Source of the DNA: Goekera deserti
Lineage (GTDB): Bacteria; Actinomycetota; Actinomycetes; Mycobacteriales; Geodermatophilaceae
Length of the DNA stretch: 64,000 nucleotides
Reading direction: 5' to 3'
NCBI RefSeq assembly: GCF_010685995.1
Contig: NZ_JAAGWK010000036.1
Location: 17,615-81,614, forward strand
The stretch's first letter is position 1; every line of letters starts with the position of its first letter. Both the position numbers and the translations under genes were made by a program. Below are positions 57,206 through 64,000 of the stretch, piece after piece. The notes under the pieces are model-generated. The model worked only from the letters and a program-made list of their open reading frames with translations, had not been told where the DNA came from and did not search any database.

Positions 57206-60068
57206 CGAGGAGACGCCACCCGCCTCGACGAACCGCGCCAGCACGACGCCGGAGACCGGCCAGCAGCGGTCCGTGTCCTCGCGCCCACCGGGCAACCCCG
57301 CGGCCTCGCGGCCGCCCCGCCCCGCGCAGCCGGTCCCGCTGACCCCGGCGCGCGCCGGGCGACCGGTGTCGCCGACCTCCCCGCCCCGGCCGCCGGCCGA
57401 GGACCCGCGTGCCGGCAACCGTCCGTCGGCCGGCCCGGCGCCCTCCTCGTCGCCGCGCGTCCCGTCACCGGGCGGTCCCCGCTCCGCCCCCGAGCGATCG
57501 CAGCGCCCGGCCGGCAGCTCTCCCGCCGGCCGTCCGCAGCCGCCGGCCACCGGGGTGCAGTCCGCCGCCCAGCGGCCGCCGCTCGCCCCGGAGCGCCGAC
57601 CCGTCCCGCCGCCGGCCCCGCCCGGGGTCCGGCGGTCCACCGATCCGGCGGGCGACCTGCCCACCGGTGCCGACCGCCGTCGTGCCGTCCCGGACAACGG
57701 TCCGGACGACGGCCCGCGCACCGGGCCGTCGGGCAGCAGGGCCGACCGGCGCCGGGACGGGCTGCTGCCCGTCTGGGACGAGCCGCATCCCGGCGCGTCC
57801 GCCGCCCACCCGCGGTCCGGCGGCGCGCCCACCGGCCTCGGCCGGCCTGTCGGCCCCCCGCGACCCCAGGCGCCGGTCGGGCGTCCGGCGCCCGCGCGGC
57901 CGCCCGCGGCGGGCCGTCCCACCCCGGCCGACGCCCCCTCCGGTCGGCTGCGCCCGCCGCCGGCCGACGGTGCCCGGCCCGGGCCCGGCGACTCCGGAGC
58001 CGCGTCGGGCCGGCTCCGGCCGTCCTCGTCCGCTCCGGTCGACGGAGAGTCCCGGATGCGCCCGGCGGCGGCCCGCAGCGGGGCACCCGCACGCCCCGTC
58101 CCGCCCGCCGGTGACCGCCCGGCTCGGGTCGACAGCGGCACCGCGCCCGGTCGGTCCCGGCCCACCTCGCCGGACGACGGCCTGATCGCCTCGGGTCGAC
58201 TGCGCCCGGCGTCCCCCGCCGGGCGCGGTGCAGCTCCCGGGCCTCCCCCCAGGGGCGGCGCGGCAGCCCCGGCACGCCCGACGCCCGGTGGTGCGTCCGG
58301 CGCCGGAGGCCCGGCTGCCCCCGGTCCTCGCGACCCGGTCGTAGACGCCGCCTCCGGGCCCCTCCGCCCCCCGCCCGCCCCCCGTGACCGGTCCGGACAC
58401 CTGCGCCCGCCGGTGCCCGGCCGGGCGAGCCGCCCTGGATCGGCGCCGGACTCCCCGGACTCCTGGCCGTCCCCGCCGAGAGGCGGACCGGGCACCCCCG
58501 TGCGCCCGTCGGTGCCCCCGCGCCCGGCGGCTGACCCGGCTCCCCGGCAGCAACCGGAAGACCGCTGGGCCCCCAGGGACGACCTCCCGGCCGCGTCGGG
58601 CGACCGGTGGCGCGCGGGCGACGACCTCCCGGCCGCGGCGGGCGACCGGTGGCCCTCGGACGGTGACCGGCTGACGGCATCGGAGGACCGGTGGTCCTCG
58701 GACGGCGACCGCCCGTCCACGGCCGCGGACCGGTGGGCGGCGGAGGGGGCGGCCGACCCCTGGGACGCATCCTCCGGCTCGTCGTCCTGGAACGGGTCCG
58801 CCGGGCCGCTGGACCAGCCGACCTGGGCCTCGCCGGCCGGGTCGGCGCCGCCGGCTCCGCCCGCCGACCCGGCCGAGACCTCCCGGACCAGCTGGTCACC
58901 GCCCGCACCGACCTGGGACGTCCCCTCGGACGCCGTCCCGTCCTCCGGCGTGCCCGCGTCCGGCTCGTCGTGGGCCGGCCCGTCCGACCCGCGGTGGTCC
59001 GCCGGTGAGCCGGGCGGGGCGTCTCCGAACGGGTCCACGTCCTGGAGCACGGGGTCCCCGGCGCTGGACCAGCCGACCTGGGCCGCGCCCGCCGCGGGGC
59101 TGCCCTCCACCGACCGGCGCGAGGACCGTCCCGGCACCCGCTGGTCGGCGACGCCACCGGCGGGCGGCCCGGCCGCGGCCCGCGGAGCCCCGGGTGCCGA
59201 CGCCGACCGCACGGTCGTGGCGTCGGCCGTCGGCGACCCGACGGCGCGACCCGGTGTCGGTGCCGAGGACCCCGACGCCACCGACACCGCACCCGGACGC
59301 CGCAGCGTCCGGACCGGCGACGACCCGACGAGTGCCCCCGCCCAGGGCCGTGCGGCGCTGCGGGCCGAGCGGCAGGCAGCCGAGGCGGCCCGCAAGCGCA
59401 GCGGCCGCCGGGGCACGCGCACCGCAGCCGACGACCCCCCGACCGACCCGGGCGGCGTCCGGGCGGGGGACGTGGTGTCCGGCTCCCGCCCGGGTGGTCC
59501 GCGCAGCGGCGAGGTCCGCACGACGCCACCGGCCCGCCACACCCCGCAGAGCGCGGCCCGGGTGCTGGTGGCCGTGGTGCTCGTCGCGCTGATCGTGCTC
59601 GGCGCCTGGTCGTTCCTGTCCCCGGCCACCCAGCCGTCGTCCGCCACCCGGCCGGCGCCGGAGAGCACCACGTCCAGCGCGCCGGCCCCGGCCACGCCGG
59701 ACGCGTCGGCCCCGGTGGTCGAGCCACCGCTGCTGCCGGAGACGGTCCCCGCCCCCGACCCGGCGGTGCCCGTCCGGCTGCCGGTGACCGTGGTGAACAA
59801 CACCGGCATCACCGGGCTGGCCGGCGACATCGGCGCCGTGCTGACCGAGGCGGGGTGGGAGGTGCCGGCCACCGGCACCATCGACTCCGACCAGATCCCG
59901 GTGTCGACCGTCTACTACACCGAGGGCGACCCGACCCAGCTCGCGGCCGCCACCCAGCTGGTCGAGCAGTTCCCCCAGCTCACCGGCCCGGCGGTCCGCT
60001 TCTTCGAGATCCCGGAGGCACCGGACGCCGGGGTCGTCGTGGTGGCCATGGGCGACTGGCGTCCGTGA
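57177..60068 (+). CDS. LytR C-terminal-domain protein with very long Pro-rich region
   Basis: 963 aa from GTG 57177 (GTG 57171 is possible). About 780 residues are low-complexity Pro/Ala/Arg/Gly/Asp, with loose repeats such as DDLPAASGDRW and DQPTWASPA. One membrane helix (VLVAVVLVALIVLGAWSFL) lies near residue 805. The exported part ends in a LytR_C domain: VRLPVTVVNNTGITGLAGDIGAVLTEAGWEVPATGTI and PTQLAAATQLVEQFPQLTG. LytR_C domains occur in cell-wall attachment proteins, but there is no LCP catalytic domain here. The long tail is cytoplasmic by topology and probably disordered. It overlaps the ABC fusion gene by 4 nt. Confidence 0.85.
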   Translation: MGRHAASGRDEETPPASTNRASTTPETGQQRSVSSRPPGNPAASRPPRPAQPVPLTPARAGRPVSPTSPPRPPAEDPRAGNRPSAGPAPSSSPRVPSPGGPRSAPERSQRPAGSSPAGRPQPPATGVQSAAQRPPLAPERRPVPPPAPPGVRRSTDPAGDLPTGADRRRAVPDNGPDDGPRTGPSGSRADRRRDGLLPVWDEPHPGASAAHPRSGGAPTGLGRPVGPPRPQAPVGRPAPARPPAAGRPTPADAPSGRLRPPPADGARPGPGDSGAASGRLRPSSSAPVDGESRMRPAAARSGAPARPVPPAGDRPARVDSGTAPGRSRPTSPDDGLIASGRLRPASPAGRGAAPGPPPRGGAAAPARPTPGGASGAGGPAAPGPRDPVVDAASGPLRPPPAPRDRSGHLRPPVPGRASRPGSAPDSPDSWPSPPRGGPGTPVRPSVPPRPAADPAPRQQPEDRWAPRDDLPAASGDRWRAGDDLPAAAGDRWPSDGDRLTASEDRWSSDGDRPSTAADRWAAEGAADPWDASSGSSSWNGSAGPLDQPTWASPAGSAPPAPPADPAETSRTSWSPPAPTWDVPSDAVPSSGVPASGSSWAGPSDPRWSAGEPGGASPNGSTSWSTGSPALDQPTWAAPAAGLPSTDRREDRPGTRWSATPPAGGPAAARGAPGADADRTVVASAVGDPTARPGVGAEDPDATDTAPGRRSVRTGDDPTSAPAQGRAALRAERQAAEAARKRSGRRGTRTAADDPPTDPGGVRAGDVVSGSRPGGPRSGEVRTTPPARHTPQSAARVLVAVVLVALIVLGAWSFLSPATQPSSATRPAPESTTSSAPAPATPDASAPVVEPPLLPETVPAPDPAVPVRLPVTVVNNTGITGLAGDIGAVLTEAGWEVPATGTIDSDQIPVSTVYYTEGDPTQLAAATQLVEQFPQLTGPAVRFFEIPEAPDAGVVVVAMGDWRP

Positions 60069-63010
60069 CCGGAGCTCCACCGCACCCGCACCACCCGCCG
60101 GGGAACCGGCCCGGACCCCCGCGCGTTCAGCCGCTCGTGCGCCACTCCCGTGGGACCGCGCGACCCGTCCCGCGCGCCCGCGCCCGTGGACTGCTCGCCT
60201 GCCTCCTCGCCCCGCTGCTCGCCGCGTCGTCCCTCGTCCTGCTGCCCGCCGCGCCCGCGGCGGCCGCCGGGGAGGTGGCCACCGAGGAGACGACGGTGCC
60301 CTCCGGCACCGGCCCGGACGCCGTCGAGCTGGACACGTCGCTGTTCGTCCCGGACACCGCCACCGCGGACGACCCGGCAGCGGCCGTCGTGCTCGCGCAC
60401 GGCTTCGGTGGCAGCAAGGACAGCGTGCGCAGCGACGCCGAGCACCTGGCCGACCTCGGGTACGTGGTGCTCACGTACTCCGCGCGCGGCTTCGGCGCCA
60501 GCACCGGCCAGATCGGGCTGGACGACCCGCGGTACGAGGTCGCCGACCTGTCCACGCTCATCGACCTGCTCGCCACCCGGGACGACGTCCTGCTCGACGC
60601 GCCCGGCGACCCGCGGGTCGGGGTGTCCGGGGCCAGCTACGGCGGTGCGCTCTCCCTGCTGGGCGCCGCCTACGACCAGCGGATCGACGCAATCGCGCCG
60701 CAGATCACCTGGAACTCGCTGACCACCGCGCTGTTCCCCTCCCAGGGCACCGCCACCGGGTCGGCCGCGACCACGGTGGCCGGCACGCCGACCACGACCG
60801 CGGCGGGCACCGGGGTGTTCAAGCGGGACTGGGCCGGCATCTTCTTCGCCGCCGGCGCCCTGAACGTGCAGGGGCTGCTCGGCGGGCTCACCGGCTCCGC
60901 GCCGCCGACCATCGACCCCGCCACGGCCACGCAGACGCTCACCTGCGGCGCGTTCCGGCCCGAGGTGTGCGCGGCCTACCAGTCGGCGGCCTCCACCGGC
61001 ACCCTCAGCCCCGAGGTCGCCGCCGTCCTCGACCGGTCGAGCCCGGCCTCGGTGATCGACCGCATCCAGGCGCCGACGCTGCTGATCCAGGGCACCCGGG
61101 ACTCGCTGTTCGGCCTGGGCGAGGCCGACGCGAACGCCCGCGGCATCGCCGCGAACGGCACCCCGGTGAAGGTCGTCTGGTACGACGGCGGGCACGACAG
61201 CACCGCGTCGGACTCGGTCACCGCCGACCTGCGCGACCAGGTGGCCGGCTGGTTCGACCACTTCCTGCGCGGCGGCCCCGACCCCGGCACGCCGTTCCTC
61301 TACCCGCAGCCGGCCGGCGCGCAGAACGCGCTGGGCGGCGGCGGTGGTGGCGGCGGTGGTGGTGGCCGGCAGCGGGACGCCGGCACGGTCACCGCCGACA
61401 GCTACCCCGGGCTGACCGGGGACCCCGCGCAGCGCCGGGTGCTGCCGGTCGGCGGCGGCACCCAGCCGGTGGTCACCCCCGCCGGCGGCAGCCCCGCCGC
61501 CTACACGACCATCCCCGCCCTGGGCGCGATCAGCGCGGCCCTGGGCGGGACGACGATCGAGATCCCCGGCCAGTTCGCCCGCTTCGACACCGAGCCGCTG
61601 GACGAGGGCGTCGACGTCGTCGGCGCGACCCAGGTGCAGCTCACCGTTGCCTCGACCACCGGCACCGCCACGCTGTTCGCCAAGCTCTACGACGTCGCCG
61701 AGGACGGCAGCCAGTCGCTGCCGTCCGGGCTGGTGGCGCCCGTCTCGCTGACCGGACTGTCCACCGACCCGACCGCCCCGAGCACGGTGACGGTCACCCT
61801 GCCGGCGATCGACCACCGCTTCGAGGCCGGGCACCGGGTGCGGCTGGTGGTCTCCAGCACCGACCAGGCCTACGCGCTGCCGGCCGACGCCGCCGTCTAC
61901 ACCGTGGGCGTGGCCGACCCGGCCAGCGCGCTGTCGGTGCCGCAGGTGCAGGGCGAGGGCGAGCCGGTGGCCGGGTCCTCGCGCTGGTTCGTGCTGCTCG
62001 GCGTCGTCCTGCTGCTGGGCCTGCTGGGCTGGCTGGCCGCCCGGGTGTGGGGCCGGCGCCGGGAACGGCAGCTGTCCACCGCCGACGCGGACGGCGAGGA
62101 CGTGCCGCTGCGGTTCGAGGGCGTGACCAAGAGCTACAAGGACGGCTTCGTCGCCGTCCGGGACCTGTCCTTCGAGGTGCGCCGCGGCCAGGTGCTCGGC
62201 CTGCTGGGGCCCAACGGCGCCGGCAAGACCACCTCGCTGCGCATGCTGATGGGCCTGATCCGGCCCACCGCCGGCACCATCTCGGTGTTCGGGCACGCCG
62301 CGCGCCCCGGCGCCCCGGTGCTCTCCCGGCTGGGCTCGTTCGTCGAGGGCACCGGCCTGCAGCCGCACCTGTCCGGCCGGGACAACCTGACGCTGTACTG
62401 GGCCGCCACCGGGCGCCCGCCGGAGGACGCGCACATGGCCGAGGCCATCGAGGTGGCCGGGCTGGGCAGTGCCATCGACAAGCGGGTGCGCAGCTACAGC
62501 CAGGGCATGCGGCAGCGCGTGGCCATCGCCCAGGCCATGCTCGGGCTGCCCGACCTGCTGGTGCTCGACGAGCCGACCAACGGCCTGGACCCGCCGCAGA
62601 TCCACGCCATGCGCGAGGTGCTGCAGAGCTACGCGCGCACCGGGCGCACCGTGATCGTGTCCAGCCACCTGCTGAGCGAGATCGAGCAGACCTGCAGCCA
62701 CGTCGTCGTCATGGCCAAGGGGCAGAAGGTCGCCCAGGGCACCGTCGAGGAGATCATCGGCACCGGGGGAGCGGTCCTCGTCGGGCTGGCCGACCCGGCC
62801 GACACCGACCGCGCCGTCGCGGTGCTGGAGGGCCTGCCCGGCCGGCCCGCGGTCGAGCGGACCGACGAGGGCCTGGTGGTGGAGCTCGGCGACGTCAGCC
62901 GGGCCGCGGCCATCGCCGCACTGGTCGCCGCCGGGGTCGGCGTCGACCAGCTCAGCCCGCGACGCCGTCTCGAGGACGCGTTCCTGTCACTGGTGGGGGA
63001 GAGTTCATGA
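60065..63010 (+). CDS. Fusion: exported alpha/beta-hydrolase, membrane helix and cytoplasmic ABC ATPase
   Basis: 981 aa in one frame. A signal-like hydrophobic segment ends APAAAA near residue 75. Residues about 85-415 form a CocE/Xaa-Pro-peptidase-like hydrolase: oxyanion region VLAHGFGGSKD, nucleophile in GVSGASYGGALSLL, Asp in IQGTRDSLFGL, His in WYDGGHDST. A Gly-rich linker precedes a beta-sandwich domain (about 445-635; VTVTLPAIDHRFEAGHRVRLVVSS). One membrane helix is at about 642-662. The rest is an ABC ATPase: GPNGAGKTTSLRML, signature YSQGMRQRVAIA, LLVLDEPTNGLDPPQ, VSSHLLSE. The following gene encodes the matching permease. The substrate is unknown. Confidence 0.88.
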   Translation: MTGAPPHPHHPPGNRPGPPRVQPLVRHSRGTARPVPRARARGLLACLLAPLLAASSLVLLPAAPAAAAGEVATEETTVPSGTGPDAVELDTSLFVPDTATADDPAAAVVLAHGFGGSKDSVRSDAEHLADLGYVVLTYSARGFGASTGQIGLDDPRYEVADLSTLIDLLATRDDVLLDAPGDPRVGVSGASYGGALSLLGAAYDQRIDAIAPQITWNSLTTALFPSQGTATGSAATTVAGTPTTTAAGTGVFKRDWAGIFFAAGALNVQGLLGGLTGSAPPTIDPATATQTLTCGAFRPEVCAAYQSAASTGTLSPEVAAVLDRSSPASVIDRIQAPTLLIQGTRDSLFGLGEADANARGIAANGTPVKVVWYDGGHDSTASDSVTADLRDQVAGWFDHFLRGGPDPGTPFLYPQPAGAQNALGGGGGGGGGGGRQRDAGTVTADSYPGLTGDPAQRRVLPVGGGTQPVVTPAGGSPAAYTTIPALGAISAALGGTTIEIPGQFARFDTEPLDEGVDVVGATQVQLTVASTTGTATLFAKLYDVAEDGSQSLPSGLVAPVSLTGLSTDPTAPSTVTVTLPAIDHRFEAGHRVRLVVSSTDQAYALPADAAVYTVGVADPASALSVPQVQGEGEPVAGSSRWFVLLGVVLLLGLLGWLAARVWGRRRERQLSTADADGEDVPLRFEGVTKSYKDGFVAVRDLSFEVRRGQVLGLLGPNGAGKTTSLRMLMGLIRPTAGTISVFGHAARPGAPVLSRLGSFVEGTGLQPHLSGRDNLTLYWAATGRPPEDAHMAEAIEVAGLGSAIDKRVRSYSQGMRQRVAIAQAMLGLPDLLVLDEPTNGLDPPQIHAMREVLQSYARTGRTVIVSSHLLSEIEQTCSHVVVMAKGQKVAQGTVEEIIGTGGAVLVGLADPADTDRAVAVLEGLPGRPAVERTDEGLVVELGDVSRAAAIAALVAAGVGVDQLSPRRRLEDAFLSLVGESS
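61333..61370 (+). repeat. Glycine-linker GGC/GGT repeat
   Basis: A run of GGC/GGT codons encodes about eleven consecutive glycines between the hydrolase and beta-sandwich domains. Such tracts are slippage-prone. Confidence 0.7.
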
Positions 63011-63903
63011 GCGCGACCGTCGGCGAAGGGGTCGCCCCGGCGACCGGCGTGCAGCCCACCGGCGCGGTGGCCGGCTACCGGCCCGGCCGCACGCTGCGGC
63101 TGTCGGTCGAGCTGCGCCGCCAGTTCAAGCGCCGGCGCACCCTCGGGGTGGTCGGCCTGATGGTCGCGCTGCCGCTGGTCCTCATCGCCGCCCTCCAGCT
63201 CGGCGCCTCCGACGACGAGAACGGCGACACCGCGGTCAGCCTGGTCGACCTGGCCACCGCCAGCGGGCTGAACTTCACGCTGTTCGTGCTGTTCGCGACC
63301 ACCGGCTTCCTGCTGGTCGTGGTGTTCGCGCTGTTCTTCGGCGACACCGTGGCCAGCGAGGCCCAGTGGGGCTCGCTGCGCTACACGCTGGCCACCCCGG
63401 TGCCCCGGCTGCGGCTGCTCCGGCAGAAGTGGCTGGCGGCGTTCACGCTGTCGGTCGCCTCGCTGCTGCTGCTGACCGTGGTGTCGGTCGTCGCCGGCGG
63501 GCTCTTCTTCGGCTTCGGGGACATCCAGACCACGGTCGGCCTCTCCATCCCCCAGGGCGACGCCCTGGTGCGGCTGGCCGGCATGGTGGGCTACCTGACC
63601 GTGCACCTGCTGGTGGTCGGCACGCTGGCGTTCTGGCTGTCCACCATCACCGACGCCCCGCTGGCGGCCGTGGGCGGTGCGGTGTTCATGACGATCGTGT
63701 TCGCCATCCTGGAGCAGATCGAGCAGCTGGGCGCGGTGCGCGACTACTTCCCGACTGCGGAGAACTATGCCTGGACCGACCTGCTGCTCAGCCCGGTCGA
63801 CTCCGGCGACCTGTTCCGCGGCGTCGTCCAGTCGCTGGTGTACGCCGCCGTCTTCACCTCGCTGGGGCTCTGGCACTTCTCCCGCCGCGACGTCACCTCC
63901 TGA
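63007..63903 (+). CDS. ABC-2 type transporter permease
   Basis: 298-aa integral membrane protein overlapping the ATPase fusion by 4 nt (ATGA), so the two form one exporter-type complex. Six hydrophobic segments are visible: VVGLMVALPLVLIAALQL, FTLFVLFATTGFLLVVVFALFF, LSVASLLLLTVVSVVAGGLFF, LAGMVGYLTVHLLVVGTLAFWL, AAVGGAVFMTIVFAIL and VVQSLVYAAVFTSLGLW. The cytoplasmic elbow SVELRRQFKRRRTL and DTVASEAQWGSLRYTLATPVPR are typical of ABC-2 permeases. The cargo could be released to, or modified by, the fused extracellular hydrolase; that is inference. Confidence 0.9.
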   Translation: MSATVGEGVAPATGVQPTGAVAGYRPGRTLRLSVELRRQFKRRRTLGVVGLMVALPLVLIAALQLGASDDENGDTAVSLVDLATASGLNFTLFVLFATTGFLLVVVFALFFGDTVASEAQWGSLRYTLATPVPRLRLLRQKWLAAFTLSVASLLLLTVVSVVAGGLFFGFGDIQTTVGLSIPQGDALVRLAGMVGYLTVHLLVVGTLAFWLSTITDAPLAAVGGAVFMTIVFAILEQIEQLGAVRDYFPTAENYAWTDLLLSPVDSGDLFRGVVQSLVYAAVFTSLGLWHFSRRDVTS

Positions 63904-64000
63904 CCCCGCCCGCCCTCAGCATTGATCAGCTCAGGTGGATTCAGGTGGTCGTTGCATCACCGGTTGGTTGAGGTGGTGAGAGTAGGTGGTTGAGGGCTTC
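63904..64000. other. Low-GC edge sequence, possible start of a mobile element
   Basis: From about 63,920 the sequence becomes clearly less GC-rich and T/G-biased, with short GGTGGT / GGTTGAGG repeats. No reading frame of note is seen before the window ends. It could be the terminal region of an insertion sequence or simply an AT-richer intergenic region. Confidence 0.3.

Noticed and set aside
56630..59881. 1083-codon minus-strand open frame opposite the LytR_C gene
   Set aside because: Low-complexity mirror of the Pro-rich plus-strand tail. The plus strand has a membrane helix, a LytR_C domain and proper overlaps with neighbours.

Overview
The window is high-GC DNA (about 73-75% by eye) with dense, mostly vertically inherited genes and many 4-nt ATGA/GTGA overlaps. 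Gene content points to an actinobacterium: Lsr2, CarD, ClpC, DUF3263, a LytR_C-domain protein, an LpqE-like lipoprotein beside radA-disA, DUF3180 after folK, and DUF2520 before panC. Composition and gene order fit Geodermatophilaceae (Blastococcus/Modestobacter/Geodermatophilus) best, but the family assignment is an inference. No prophage, CRISPR array or intact insertion sequence is visible. Only the last ~80 nt (63,920 onward) change composition.

Layout. 1-5.5 kb: end of a CtpE-like P-type ATPase, ppa, dacB (PBP4), a zinc metalloprotease, and tilS running in frame into hpt. 5.7-10.7 kb: one overlapping operon, ftsH-folE-folP-folB-folK-DUF3180 (membrane proteolysis and folate synthesis). 10.8-14.7 kb: an osmoprotectant ABC transporter whose ATPase is divergent and whose binding protein appears circularly permuted. 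14.7-18.4 kb: DUF1684, a large repeat-rich DUF6779 membrane protein and an SDR oxidoreductase. 18.7-26.0 kb: DUF2520-panC-panD-nadB-nadC-coaX (pantothenate, CoA and NAD supply), then lysS. 26.1-29.5 kb: lsr2 and clpC. 29.8-35.2 kb: mutY, a monooxygenase, a membrane-anchored unknown, disA, radA and lpqE (DNA repair and c-di-AMP). 35.3-37.8 kb: FeS photolyase and a UbiA prenyltransferase. 37.9-43.5 kb: carD, a decayed aac(3) remnant, ispF, ispD, an opposing IspD-like gene, cysS and rlmB. 43.5-49.4 kb: cupin, nucleotidyltransferase, DUF445, HtrA protease, a small membrane protein and an NAD-binding oxidoreductase. 49.5-53.7 kb: the Hen1-Pnkp RNA-repair operon followed by tRNA-Thr(UGU). 53.8-64 kb: dodecin, DUF5313, a desaturase, RarD, DUF3263, a LytR_C protein, then a secreted hydrolase fused to an ABC ATPase with its permease.

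Main points of interest: (i) an osmoprotectant-binding lipoprotein with its usual C-terminal segment moved to the N-terminus; (ii) two convergent IspD-like genes with complementary motif losses, suggesting a split or heteromeric enzyme; (iii) an extracellular alpha/beta-hydrolase joined through one membrane span to a cytoplasmic ABC ATPase; (iv) two families of intergenic hairpins with compensatory changes in their stems; (v) a doubly broken aminoglycoside acetyltransferase remnant between carD and ispF; (vi) many genes with a TANNNT box 6-8 nt before the start codon, suggesting leaderless transcripts.
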